From Solimicrobium silvestre (GTDB lineage: Bacteria; Pseudomonadota; Gammaproteobacteria; Burkholderiales; Burkholderiaceae_D): 64,000 nucleotides of DNA. Under the pieces are notes generated by a model. It had not been told where the DNA came from, did not search any database, and saw only the letters and a program-made list of their open reading frames with translations. A program made the position numbers and the translations under genes. The DNA is taken from contig NZ_PUGF01000001.1 in assembly GCF_002976435.1 (NCBI RefSeq), positions 1-64,000 of the forward strand, read 5' to 3'. Shown piece after piece: positions 36,813-45,542 of this stretch (positions are counted from its first letter, which is position 1; the number at the start of each line of letters is the position of its first letter).

Positions 36813-38519
36813 ATGAAACACCGTTTATTTTTAAGCTATGCGCTGAGTTTCAGCTTACTCAGCGCATTATTTTTGTCTAGCAGTTACGCACAAGCTCCAG
36901 TTAAAACCCTGCGCGTATTATTGGTCAGTTCCGAAGCGGCGCTAGATCCGGCGCAGGCGTCTGATTTGCAATCGATCTCCATTAATGAAAATATTTTTGA
37001 CGCCATGCTGCGTTACGATTATTTAGCCCGTCCAGTCAAACTGCAGCCCAATACGTTAATCGCCATGCCGGAAATTAGCGACCATGGCACACGCTATGTG
37101 ATGAAAATTAAACCGGGCATATTGTTCACACCCGATGCGGCATTTAAAGGCCAGGCACGTGAATTAACCGCTCAGGATTATGTATATAGCTTACAGCGCT
37201 TGCTGGACCCAACTATCAAATCACCGTGGCGTTATTTAGTCGAAAATAAATTCGACGACAAGCAAGGCATCGTGGCGCTGGATCGCTACACGTTGCAACT
37301 ACGTTTAAAAAAGCCCGATCCGCATTTTTTATTCCAACTCGCCATGCCCGCCACCGCTGCCGTAGCGCGAGAAGTGGTGGAAGCGTATCCCGGACAAGCC
37401 GGCAATCATCCGATCGGTACCGGGCCATTCAAAATGGGGCAATGGCAACGTAGTTTTAAGATTGAACTGCTGGCAAATCCGGCATATCACGGCCAGTTTT
37501 CCACCTCGGCGCTTGACTCGGAAATAGCCCGCAACCTGCTGGGTAAAAAACTGCCGCGCGTAGACCGGGTGGAAGTCATCATCATGGAAGAACATCAGTC
37601 ACGGGTGCTGGGATTTATGCGTGGCGAAGTCGATTATCTTGAGCAAATTCCGCCGCCCTTATCCGGCATGATGCTGATCGACGGTAAACTAAAACCAGAA
37701 CTCATCAAGCAGGGAATCCAGTTATCGCTCTTTTCACCACTGCAAACCTATTACATGTGGATGAATATGGAAGACCCCGTTATCGGCGGCTATAGTCTGG
37801 AAAAAATCGCCTTACGCCGCGCCATTGCTATGAGCTACAACAGTGAGGAAGATATTCGCTTGCTGGAGCAAGGTTTGGCAATTCCGGCCCAAACTCCCTT
37901 ACCTCCGAATGTGCTCGGCTATGACGCCAGCTATCGTAGCCCGGTTGCGTTTGATGTTCCGCTGGCAAATGCCTTGCTAGATAAATTTGGCTATCAACAG
38001 CGTGATGCAGAAGGCTATCGCAAACTGCCCAACGGTCAGCCACTACATTTAATAATGCATTCACTGGCCTCTATTACCGGACGTTTGCGTGATGAGGTCT
38101 GGCGTAAAAACCTGGATGCAATCGGAATTCGGATCAGCTTTAAAACCGATAAGCAGGCTGAAATTTTACGTGCCGCACGGCAAGGCAAAGTACAGATGAC
38201 CGAAGCCAATTGGATCGCTGATTTTCCGGATGGCGATAATTTTTACCAGCTGCTATACGGCCCCAACAGTACAGCTGCCAACTACGCGCACTTTAATCTG
38301 CCAGCCTACAACCAGTTGTATTTACAATCCAGCGCACTGGCTGACTCACCAGAACGCCTGCGCATATATCACGACATGGCGCAACTGATTCATGCCTACT
38401 CACCGTGGGTAATTCGGATTCATCCGTTGTCGGCCGACGTTATTCAACCTTGGCTTAAAAATTATCAACGGCATCCAGTGGAATTTACTAATTGGCGTTA
38501 TTTGGATGTGGTGCGCTAG
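36813..38519 (+). CDS. Periplasmic oligopeptide-type ABC substrate-binding protein (SBP family 5)
   Basis: 568 residues with a signal peptide (LLSALFLSSSYAQA). It is a family-5 extracellular binding protein (OppA/DppA/MppA type): TLRVLLVSSEAALDPAQASD at the start, VYSLQRLLDPTIKSPW, HPIGTGPFKMGQWQRS and LRRAIAMSYN, with a late LHLIMHSLAS strand. No permease or ATPase genes adjoin it, so it must borrow a transporter, as MppA does with Opp in E. coli. It follows the AspA-family gene by 7 bases, hence one operon. A role in peptide or murein-peptide uptake is likely. Confidence 0.85.
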   Translation: MKHRLFLSYALSFSLLSALFLSSSYAQAPVKTLRVLLVSSEAALDPAQASDLQSISINENIFDAMLRYDYLARPVKLQPNTLIAMPEISDHGTRYVMKIKPGILFTPDAAFKGQARELTAQDYVYSLQRLLDPTIKSPWRYLVENKFDDKQGIVALDRYTLQLRLKKPDPHFLFQLAMPATAAVAREVVEAYPGQAGNHPIGTGPFKMGQWQRSFKIELLANPAYHGQFSTSALDSEIARNLLGKKLPRVDRVEVIIMEEHQSRVLGFMRGEVDYLEQIPPPLSGMMLIDGKLKPELIKQGIQLSLFSPLQTYYMWMNMEDPVIGGYSLEKIALRRAIAMSYNSEEDIRLLEQGLAIPAQTPLPPNVLGYDASYRSPVAFDVPLANALLDKFGYQQRDAEGYRKLPNGQPLHLIMHSLASITGRLRDEVWRKNLDAIGIRISFKTDKQAEILRAARQGKVQMTEANWIADFPDGDNFYQLLYGPNSTAANYAHFNLPAYNQLYLQSSALADSPERLRIYHDMAQLIHAYSPWVIRIHPLSADVIQPWLKNYQRHPVEFTNWRYLDVVR

Positions 38520-38529
38520 GAAAACAAAC

Positions 38530-39414
38530 TCACAGCTTCAGCGCCAGCCGCACATTACCATTCGCCTCCGCCAATCGTTTTTTGGCTGCGCTTATCGATT
38601 CATTTTTTTGAAGAGCCACAATAGCCACTTTAATTTCAAAATCGCACTCATGTAGCATGTTGTTGGCGGTGCTTGCATCACAATCACAAGCAAGCATGGT
38701 CAGGTGAATGGCACGCAGGTGCAGCTTGGCGTTATTTGGCTTTAAATCCACCATCAAGTTACCGTAAGTTTTGTTTAAGCGGATCATCAGCGCGCTAGAA
38801 AAACTGTTGAGCGCTATTTTTTGAGCGGTACCCGCTTTGAGCCGGGTACTTCCTGAAATTAATTCACTGCCCGTTTCAAGAACTATGCCAATTTCGGCCA
38901 ACAGCGCCAGCGGTGTGTTGATGTTGTTGACAATGCCGACGGTGAGCGCACCTTTTTCTTTCGCTGCGTGCAAAGCGCCCATCACATACGGCGTACTGCC
39001 GGAAGCGGCCAGCAGCAAGACCACATCAAGCTCGGAAACAGCATTCGCTTCAATATCGAGTGCGCCTTGCAGTGCATCATCTTCTGCGCCTTCCACGGCC
39101 ACAAACATGGCGGAATGTCCACCCGCCAAGAGCCCAACGGCACGCTCAATCGGCCATGAAAAAGTAGGCTGCAACTCCACACTATCAAGCACACCCAATC
39201 GCCCGGAAGTACCTGCACCGACATAAATTAACCGCCCGCCCAGCTCCATGCGCGGCACACTGGCGGCAACGGCTTGCGCAATCTGCGCGCTGGAAGCCTG
39301 TACTGCATACACAGCATTAAGTTGATCTTCCACAAAAACGTCGATCAGTTTTTCTACGCTATACAAATCAAGCTCAGAATGCTGTTGATTGGGGGATTCG
39401 GTAGTTGGCATCAT
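38530..39414 (-). CDS. murQ: N-acetylmuramic acid 6-phosphate etherase
   Basis: About 294 residues from the ATG at 39414, which has a GGGAA-type ribosome binding site; an upstream ATG at 39471 would add 19 residues. The SIS domain has YVGAGTSGRLGVLDSVELQPTF (phosphosugar binding), ALQGALDIEANAVSELDVVLLLAASGSTPYVMGAL and the family tail KKRLAEANGNVRLAL. The enzyme splits the lactyl ether of MurNAc-6-phosphate to give GlcNAc-6-phosphate and D-lactate in cell-wall recycling. Neither anmK nor a MurNAc phosphotransferase gene is in the window. It converges with the binding-protein gene. Confidence 0.92.
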   Translation of the reverse strand: MMPTTESPNQQHSELDLYSVEKLIDVFVEDQLNAVYAVQASSAQIAQAVAASVPRMELGGRLIYVGAGTSGRLGVLDSVELQPTFSWPIERAVGLLAGGHSAMFVAVEGAEDDALQGALDIEANAVSELDVVLLLAASGSTPYVMGALHAAKEKGALTVGIVNNINTPLALLAEIGIVLETGSELISGSTRLKAGTAQKIALNSFSSALMIRLNKTYGNLMVDLKPNNAKLHLRAIHLTMLACDCDASTANNMLHECDFEIKVAIVALQKNESISAAKKRLAEANGNVRLALKL

Positions 39415-39617
39415 GTTTCCCATTGGATCGTAGGTAACCAGATTAGCGAATGAAACACGCTGGTGTCTCATAACCTGCAGTAATGATGAACGCTTTAAGC
39501 GGTATTGGGAAATGAAATTTTACACGCTTATGCTGATGTATTTATCAAGAAAAACTCTGAAAAATAAAGCACTCAAGAGCTGCCTGACAACTATGCTGTG
39601 CAGGCGGCTTAACCCAA

Positions 39618-40280
39618 TTAACCGAGCTGCTGTTGACGATACTTGGCTAACTCATCAATCGACAACATCACCAAATCGTGAATAACGGCATAGTCTTTGA
39701 TCTGATCCCCTTTAGCCATACTGCCATCCGGATTCATTAGTTCACACAATACGGCAGCCGGCATCAACCCGGCCATTTGCGCCAGATCAACTGAACCTTC
39801 GGTATGCCCACGCCGTTCCAACACGCCGCCCGATGCTGCTCTGAGTGGAAAAACGTGGCCTGGTCGTGCCAAATGTTCCGGTTGTGCGTCAGAGGCAATC
39901 GCAGCAAAAATCGTAGTGACTCGGTCTGCGGCAGAAACGCCGGTGGTGACGCCGACACTAGCTTCGATACTGACGGTAAATGCGGTGCCGTATCGACTAT
40001 TGTTGCTACTGACCATTGGGGGCAATTGCAATTGCTGTAGTTTTTCATCAGTCAGACACAGGCAGACGATGCCGCTGCCATCGCGGATTAGTCTGGCCAT
40101 ACCCGCCGTATTGATTTTTTCTGCGGCAAAAATTAAATCGGCTTCATTTTCACGATCAAAATCGTCCATGAGTAAAACCGGACGACCGAGTCGCAAATCG
40201 GATAAAGCGCGTTCTAAACGCTGTGTGAATGGTGTGGTAAGCGAGGTAATTGAGTTTGTTGCTTGAATAGTGCTATGCAT
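39618..40280 (-). CDS. ribB: 3,4-dihydroxy-2-butanone 4-phosphate synthase
   Basis: 220 residues of the RibB type with no GTP cyclohydrolase II domain. [20 protein letters not shown] carries the acidic metal ligands, [12 protein letters not shown] follows, then SAADRVTTI and [34 protein letters not shown]. It converts ribulose 5-phosphate to dihydroxybutanone phosphate for riboflavin synthesis. The gene stands alone behind an FMN riboswitch, the classic location of the second, stand-alone ribB in proteobacteria. Expression should fall when FMN is plentiful. Confidence 0.95.
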   Translation of the reverse strand: MHSTIQATNSITSLTTPFTQRLERALSDLRLGRPVLLMDDFDRENEADLIFAAEKINTAGMARLIRDGSGIVCLCLTDEKLQQLQLPPMVSSNNSRYGTAFTVSIEASVGVTTGVSAADRVTTIFAAIASDAQPEHLARPGHVFPLRAASGGVLERRGHTEGSVDLAQMAGLMPAAVLCELMNPDGSMAKGDQIKDYAVIHDLVMLSIDELAKYRQQQLG

Positions 40281-40397
40281 AGATGAAACGCTCCGGCAAA
40301 AAAAGAATGTGCAAAAGACGTTTCAGGGGGAGTAATGGGATCTCAATAGCCAAACGCAAGCGCCCACATTGGCAAAGCCAGTGGGTACTTATGTGGC

Positions 40398-40576
40398 GCA
40401 TCTTCTCTCATCCGGACTATGACCGTCGGCCCTGGAATCACACCAGATCTGCTGACCTTGCACAACCAATTCCAAGCTGAGGAATAAGCATCAATACAAG
40501 CGCTCGCGGGCTTGTTCAGTCATAAAAAGCTATGCTGAATTTACCGCCGGTGGGGAATTTCGCCCCGCCCTGAAGA
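40398..40576 (-). promoter_or_regulatory. FMN riboswitch (RFN element) upstream of ribB
   Basis: On the minus strand the conserved RFN blocks appear in order: CTTCAGGGCGGGG-GAAATTCCCCACCGGCGGT at the 5' side, GCCCGCGAGCG in the middle, and GGTCAGCAGATCTGGTG with TTCCAGGGCCGACGGTCA and AGTCCGGATGAGAGAAGA at the 3' side. About 120 bases separate it from ribB, leaving room for an expression platform. A TATAAT box lies at 40608-40613, placed well for the promoter. Only FMN-type aptamers combine these motifs. Confidence 0.95.
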
Positions 40577-40683
40577 CGTACTACCTACCGAATTATTCGG
40601 CTTGGCGATTATACCGAAAATTGCATTTTCCTTCTGCGCTCCAATTTTTCGCCGCTTACAACGGCTATGCTTAAGAGCTAAAT

Positions 40684-41952
40684 TCAAGAGCTGAATATTT
40701 TTCTTACTCCAGCCAACGCTTCTTCAATACGTTCAGCCGATTCTAAAGAAACACCGTATTTGGCAGAGTACTGATGCCATCTTTTTACAGCTTCAAACAC
40801 TTGCTCAATAATTTCATTCGCACGCTTTGTTTTGATCGCAAACGCAGCGGCCAACCTCAACAGACTTTTCCTATCTGGCTTGCCACTACCCGATACAGCC
40901 GTCGTATGTTCAGCCCCCATCCCCGTGCTAAAAGTTAAGTCGTAACCCGGGGCCAGCCGCCAACCACTGTCCGTATGCAGCATGGCAAAATTTTTTCCAT
41001 GATCGTCCTGGTTGTGTGCCAAAGTGTTAAAGCAAGCAAGTCTGAATGCCCTTTCAACTTCTACTGCATTTTGTGTAAATCCTTGGGTGACACCTAAAAC
41101 GATTTCATAATCTAAGGACGGAATTCGGTAATCTGCATACAAGATGGCATCCAGCGCAATGACATGCAATTTCCGATTACCGATGCGGTCAAAACGGCGC
41201 ACCGCGAAAAAATAATCGTCGGCATCAATGCCCGGCTTAACGTTGATTTTTGGTACCCTAATTAATTCTGTCTCCGGCATTTCTATGCCAGCCGCTACGG
41301 CCATATCGGCATAAGCCATTTCAATGCGCCCCATGTCGACGGGATCGTCAGCGCCCCTAAACTTAATCATCCAGTGTTCGTACCCTTCTGGAATAGTGTT
41401 AAATCCAGACAGTATTTCAGTGTTATTTTTTGAACGTGCCACAGTCACTTTAGGACGAGCTCCGCCGGGCGAGCCGCCTTGAATACGCAGTTGGGTTAGT
41501 ACATCCGTTTGCGTACCACTGACTACCTCATCAACTGACTTAAGTATGGCTGCCAAATTAACTTGATTAGTAATTGCCAGTTCAATGGCAGGATGATATT
41601 CCAATGCGCCCATTGCCCTGGTTCCAATATAGGCCAAACGATCCAGTGGCAATATCTCGTTCGGGCTCCAGCCATGCTGACGTTTAAATTCACGATCCAT
41701 CAGGAGCAAGCCCCATCCGTCGGGCAAACTAGCCGCGAATGCGCCGTGCAATCCATGAAACAGCGGATGCGCTGCGGTTTGTGGCAAAGCGGTGAATGCA
41801 AGGCTGTTGGGAGCAAGGTCAAATCCTGTCGACAACCAGCTTGCATCGTATTGAAATGTAATTTCCCCGCGACTTGGGCCTTCGTGCAACCGACCGACTG
41901 TCAATCCGTTATATTTCACAACTAATTGCTTAACATGAGGCAGGTCATTCAT
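40684..41952 (-). CDS. hipA: HipA-family serine/threonine kinase toxin
   Basis: 422 residues with the HipA fold. SLPDGWGLLLMDREF is in the N-terminal domain, then IQGGSPGGARPKV (about 157-169) is the nucleotide-binding loop, and HWMIKF holds the ATP-contacting Lys. FNTLAHNQDDHGKNFAML (about 308-325) is the catalytic loop with the Asp and Asn, and LAPGYDLTFS carries the metal-binding Asp338. E. coli HipA phosphorylates a tRNA synthetase and causes persistence. The gene overlaps hipB by 4 bases (ATGA), so the pair is translated together. Confidence 0.9.
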   Translation of the reverse strand: MNDLPHVKQLVVKYNGLTVGRLHEGPSRGEITFQYDASWLSTGFDLAPNSLAFTALPQTAAHPLFHGLHGAFAASLPDGWGLLLMDREFKRQHGWSPNEILPLDRLAYIGTRAMGALEYHPAIELAITNQVNLAAILKSVDEVVSGTQTDVLTQLRIQGGSPGGARPKVTVARSKNNTEILSGFNTIPEGYEHWMIKFRGADDPVDMGRIEMAYADMAVAAGIEMPETELIRVPKINVKPGIDADDYFFAVRRFDRIGNRKLHVIALDAILYADYRIPSLDYEIVLGVTQGFTQNAVEVERAFRLACFNTLAHNQDDHGKNFAMLHTDSGWRLAPGYDLTFSTGMGAEHTTAVSGSGKPDRKSLLRLAAAFAIKTKRANEIIEQVFEAVKRWHQYSAKYGVSLESAERIEEALAGVRKIFSS

Positions 41953-42242
41953 TTAGTACCTCTCTGCCGCTTGGATTGTGCCAGCTGATCGATAGACTTG
42001 ATTGGTTTTGCGACGAACAGATTGCCGATATCTTCAACTGCATCTAGGGCAATCGCAATTGCGATTAATTGTGCGGTGCCTATCTGCCCGGTAGTTTCAA
42101 ATCGTTTTAAGGTACTTAAAGGAACTCCGGATCGGGTGCAAACGGATTCCCTTGATAGATTTTGAACGAGCCGCATCGCTTTGGCTCTTTCACCAATCTG
42201 TTGAAGAATACGTCCCGGCGGGTTAAATTTAATGGATATCAT
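41949..42242 (-). CDS. hipB: HipB-like antitoxin (XRE helix-turn-helix)
   Basis: 97 residues from the ATG at 42242. Other candidate starts are an ATG at 42251 and a TTG at 42269, none with a clear ribosome binding site. GERAKAMRLVQNLSRESVCTRSGVPLSTLKRFETTG is a typical XRE helix-turn-helix. It is the antitoxin-first partner of hipA. It should bind HipA and repress the operon through sites overlapping its own start region. Confidence 0.85.
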   Translation of the reverse strand: MISIKFNPPGRILQQIGERAKAMRLVQNLSRESVCTRSGVPLSTLKRFETTGQIGTAQLIAIAIALDAVEDIGNLFVAKPIKSIDQLAQSKRQRGTK

Positions 42243-42246
42243 ATAA

Positions 42247-42284
42247 GCCATTATATACAAATATACCAATTAATGGCCATTATA
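42247..42284. promoter_or_regulatory. Probable HipB operator sites
   Basis: GCCATTATA occurs twice as a direct repeat (42247-42255 and 42276-42284), centred 29 bases apart. The second lies in a perfect 12-bp palindrome, TAATGGCCATTA (42271-42282). HipB-type operators are short palindromes repeated upstream of hipBA, so this is a reasonable site. The first repeat covers the ATG at 42251, which suggests that translation may start downstream at 42242. Confidence 0.5.
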
Positions 42285-42339
42285 ATGTCCTTTATAACTT
42301 ATCGGCAGGACTATCCCCTCATCCATTCGCCGCACAGCG

Positions 42340-43620
42340 CTAGTGACTAGCCTGCCCCCGATACCGATCTACCTCGGAACTGATCAGTAAACTCCCCTGA
42401 TTGCCCCAGCTATTGCGCACAAAATTCGCCACATCGGCAATCTCTTGGCTACTTAAAATCTGTGCAAATGGCGGCATGCCGAACGGTTCTGGATTATGTT
42501 GGGTAGAAGGTGAAAAGCCACCGTTTAAAATGATGCGGGTGATATTTGTGGTGGATGCCAAGTTCACTAAACGACTACCCGCCAATGCGGGGTAAGCAGG
42601 TGCTGCGCCCTTACCGTTGGCTTGATGACATTCCACGCAATTCTCTTTATAAATTTTTTCACCTCGCGCCATCGTCACAGCCAACTCGCGCTCAGTTACT
42701 TTTTCCGATTCAATGCGTTGATCTTTTTTCTGTTGCGATTTCAAATACACTGCCATCGCTTGAATATCGCTTGCCTCCAAATACTGCAAGCTTTCTTTCA
42801 CGACTTCCGTCATCAAACCATAGACGCGGCCATCTTCTGAAACACCACTCTGCATACGTTGTACTAAGCGATCGACAGGAATATCCACATGACCCGATTC
42901 GGCATTAGAGATTAACGATGTTGCGTACCAATTCAACTCTGGAATTTCAGCACCAGCTAACGCAGCACCGACACTTCCACCCAATGAATTACGCGCGGTG
43001 TGGCAGGTTGCGCAATGCCCCAAACCCTGCACCAGATATGCACCCCGATTCCATTCGGCGCTTTGCTGTGGATCAGCCTGATAAACCTGCGGAGTAAAAT
43101 ACAAAGCGCGCCAAAACAATAACAAGCTACGTTGATTAAATGGGAAAGCTAATTCATGCTCCCGATTGACTTGCGACACAGCAGGTAAGCTCTGCAACGC
43201 GGCAAACATCGCATCCGAATCAGCACGACTTACCTTGGTATATTCCGTGTAAGGAAATGCGGGATACAACAAACGTCCATCACGGCCTTTACCGTCATGT
43301 AATGCGCGCCAAAATTCGTCCGGGCTCCATGCGCCTATACCGGTTTTTACATCAGAGGTAATGTTGGGTGTATAGAATTGGCCAAACGTGGTCGGCAACA
43401 TGCGTCCGCCGGAAAATTCTGCTGCGCCGCGTGCAGTATGGCAAGCCATGCAATTTCCTGCTTTAAGCAAATAACTGCCACGCTGAATTTGCTGTGCAGC
43501 GCTTTCTGCAACATTGACCGACGGATAAATGTGAGCGGTATCGCGCCCGCCAATGACATACGCGCTGATCACAAAAAAAGCCAGCAAGGTCACTATAAAT
43601 GCAGCGATTAGTCGTTTCAT
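42340..43620 (-). CDS. Tri-haem c-type cytochrome (membrane-bound dehydrogenase type)
   Basis: 426 residues with an N-terminal membrane anchor (LIAAFIVTLLAFFVISAYVIGG). Three haem sites are CMACH (about residue 58), CATCH (about 205) and CVECH (about 330). Each is followed by a typical cytochrome fold (GGRMLPTTFGQFYTPNITSD, WNRGAYLVQGLGH). This three-domain layout is that of the cytochrome subunits of alcohol, gluconate and aldehyde dehydrogenases, which pass electrons to ubiquinone or to an oxidase. Its start overlaps the upstream cytochrome gene stop by 4 bases. No dehydrogenase adjoins it, but the Ior-type molybdoenzyme 8 kb away could be a partner. Confidence 0.85.
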   Translation of the reverse strand: MKRLIAAFIVTLLAFFVISAYVIGGRDTAHIYPSVNVAESAAQQIQRGSYLLKAGNCMACHTARGAAEFSGGRMLPTTFGQFYTPNITSDVKTGIGAWSPDEFWRALHDGKGRDGRLLYPAFPYTEYTKVSRADSDAMFAALQSLPAVSQVNREHELAFPFNQRSLLLFWRALYFTPQVYQADPQQSAEWNRGAYLVQGLGHCATCHTARNSLGGSVGAALAGAEIPELNWYATSLISNAESGHVDIPVDRLVQRMQSGVSEDGRVYGLMTEVVKESLQYLEASDIQAMAVYLKSQQKKDQRIESEKVTERELAVTMARGEKIYKENCVECHQANGKGAAPAYPALAGSRLVNLASTTNITRIILNGGFSPSTQHNPEPFGMPPFAQILSSQEIADVANFVRNSWGNQGSLLISSEVDRYRGQASH

Positions 43621-44417
43621 TTCGCCACCTCGCTATTAACAATATCAACACTTTTTACACTTGATACGCTGCCGCATTTTAACGGCATCAGGTTCGGTAA
43701 CGAAGTCGCCGGTTGGTCACCGCTACTAATTTTTTGTGCAGATAACCATGTCGCGACCGAATTAATATCCTCGCTCGACAAATGCTGTGCAATCTCAGCC
43801 ATACAGTCAGGCGCAGCATTGCGCCGAGTACCATTCCGCATGGCGCCAAATTGGGCATTAATATAATCGCGTGGCAAACCTAATAAACCCGGAATGAAAG
43901 GTGCAACACCCAGTAACGCCGTGCCGTGGCAAGCAACGCACGCAGGTATATTTTTAGCCGGATCGCCTTGATGAATCAATACTTGGCCGCGCTCGAATAA
44001 CGCCGGTGTCACGGCGGTAGAAGCAAGCGGCGCATAAGCGGGATGTTGTTCGGAAAAATATTGGGCGATTTTTTTTATGTAGTCGTCTGACAGCGGATCT
44101 AATAAATTCGTCATGGCCGTGTAGTTACGACGCCCATCGCGGAAGTTTTGTAACTGATGATATAAATAACCGGCAGGTTTGCCAGCAATGCGCGGATAGT
44201 AGGCATCACTACCTACTTTGTCTTGCGGAGTATGGCAAATAACGCAGGCTTTTACGCGTTCTGCCATCGTATCTGGAGCCACAGCTTGCCCCGTTTCATA
44301 GGCCGAAGCAGGAGCAGTAACAACATTAAACAAACTGAACAACGCCATGACTAGCAGCGGTTTTATCTTGCTTATTTGGCTTCTTTTGCTTATTTTTCTA
44401 TAGCGGTTATTTGACAT
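43617..44417 (-). CDS. Di-haem cytochrome c (c4-like)
   Basis: 266 residues with a hydrophobic leader (PLLVMALFSLFNVVTAPASA). Two haem sites are CVICHTPQDKVG (about residue 57) and CVACHGTALLG (about 157). The domains are similar (YYPRIAGKPAGYLYHQL and PFIPGLLGLPRDYINAQF), as in cytochrome c4. Methionine ligands are likely in YTAMTNLLDPLS and the matching region. It is the first gene of a two-gene operon with the tri-haem cytochrome and could pass electrons from it to an oxidase. Confidence 0.85.
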   Translation of the reverse strand: MSNNRYRKISKRSQISKIKPLLVMALFSLFNVVTAPASAYETGQAVAPDTMAERVKACVICHTPQDKVGSDAYYPRIAGKPAGYLYHQLQNFRDGRRNYTAMTNLLDPLSDDYIKKIAQYFSEQHPAYAPLASTAVTPALFERGQVLIHQGDPAKNIPACVACHGTALLGVAPFIPGLLGLPRDYINAQFGAMRNGTRRNAAPDCMAEIAQHLSSEDINSVATWLSAQKISSGDQPATSLPNLMPLKCGSVSSVKSVDIVNSEVAK

Positions 44418-44551
44418 GGTAAATTCTTAGCCGGTCTTCGGAAGAACCTATTATCCTAGATTCAAACGCAAGTCAGTAATAATTTAGCACTTATAATAGT
44501 CCATCATTTATTAATGCCATGATCTTGCTTGCCCATTACCTTGGAACTCGT

Positions 44552-45466
44552 ATGTATAAATCACTTCTTCCCCTCGCTTTATTAGCAAGCACTTTAATCG
44601 CTCACGCCAACACCGCTCCCACAACGCCATCAACGGAATCACGCGACGCAACTATTACCGTTTATGCGGCTGGCGACATTGCTGACTGTCGCACCAAAAA
44701 ATCTACGGCGCGTTCAATCGCCACTGCCACATTAATCAACGCAGGCATTGCAGATGATCCACAGGCGATTGTACTCACCATGGGCGACCATACTTACCCG
44801 GTTGGAGTGCAAGCTGAATTTGAAACCTGTTACCAGCCTAGCTGGGGGAAATTTAAAGATCGCACTTATCCCAGCCCTGGTAACCACGAATATTACAGCC
44901 CCAATGGAATTGGGTATTACCAGTATTTTGGCGAAGCCGCAGGGTCACAGCGGCAGTCGTATTACAGCGTAAATAAAGGCGCCTGGCATATCATTTCTTT
45001 AAACAGCAATTTAAATAAAGAAGATTTACAAACGCAACTAGACTGGTTGGCGCAAGACCTCAAAAAAAATCGCTCTGCTTGTACTTTGGCGTATTGGCAT
45101 CATCCCGTTTATAGCTCTGGCTTACATGGCAATAACAAGCACATGAAACCGGTATGGGAGATGTTAATGGCAGCTAAAGCCGATGTGATTTTATCCGGAC
45201 ATGATCATCATTATGAACGCTTCGCCTTGCAAAATAGCCAAGGTGATGAAGATATCCAAACCGGCATCAGGGAATTTATAGTTGGCACTGGCGGCGCAAA
45301 GCTCGCACCGGTTTTCTGGAAAAAATCGAACAGTGAAATAGTAAATACAAATACCAATGGCGTCTTAAAACTACTCTTAAAAAAGCAAGGGTATGAATGG
45401 CAGTTTTTGCCAATCGAAGGTAGCTCATTTACAGATCAAGGTAGTACTGCTTGCCATAGTAAATAA
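44552..45466 (+). CDS. Secreted metallophosphoesterase (calcineurin-like)
   Basis: 304 residues from the ATG at 44552, which gives a signal peptide (LLPLALLASTLIAHA); the upstream ATG at 44519 adds 11 residues. The metal-binding motifs run in order: YAAGDIADC, LTMGDHTYP, PSPGNHEYY, AYWHHPVYSSG and SGHDHHYERF. These are the D-x-x, GD, GNH, H and GHxH residues of this family, in the order of purple-acid-phosphatase-like enzymes. The substrate, a phosphate ester, is unknown. It is a periplasmic or secreted single gene. Confidence 0.85.
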   Translation: MYKSLLPLALLASTLIAHANTAPTTPSTESRDATITVYAAGDIADCRTKKSTARSIATATLINAGIADDPQAIVLTMGDHTYPVGVQAEFETCYQPSWGKFKDRTYPSPGNHEYYSPNGIGYYQYFGEAAGSQRQSYYSVNKGAWHIISLNSNLNKEDLQTQLDWLAQDLKKNRSACTLAYWHHPVYSSGLHGNNKHMKPVWEMLMAAKADVILSGHDHHYERFALQNSQGDEDIQTGIREFIVGTGGAKLAPVFWKKSNSEIVNTNTNGVLKLLLKKQGYEWQFLPIEGSSFTDQGSTACHSK

Positions 45467-45542
45467 GGACGCTATGAATGCAACACTCCTCTTGCCTGTA
45501 CATTGCTGATGCTTGTACATTCTATAGTGCTGCATTGATCGG

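Noticed and set aside
40283-40480. Plus-strand frame of 65 codons over the FMN riboswitch
   Set aside because: Its sequence is explained by the conserved RFN blocks on the minus strand.
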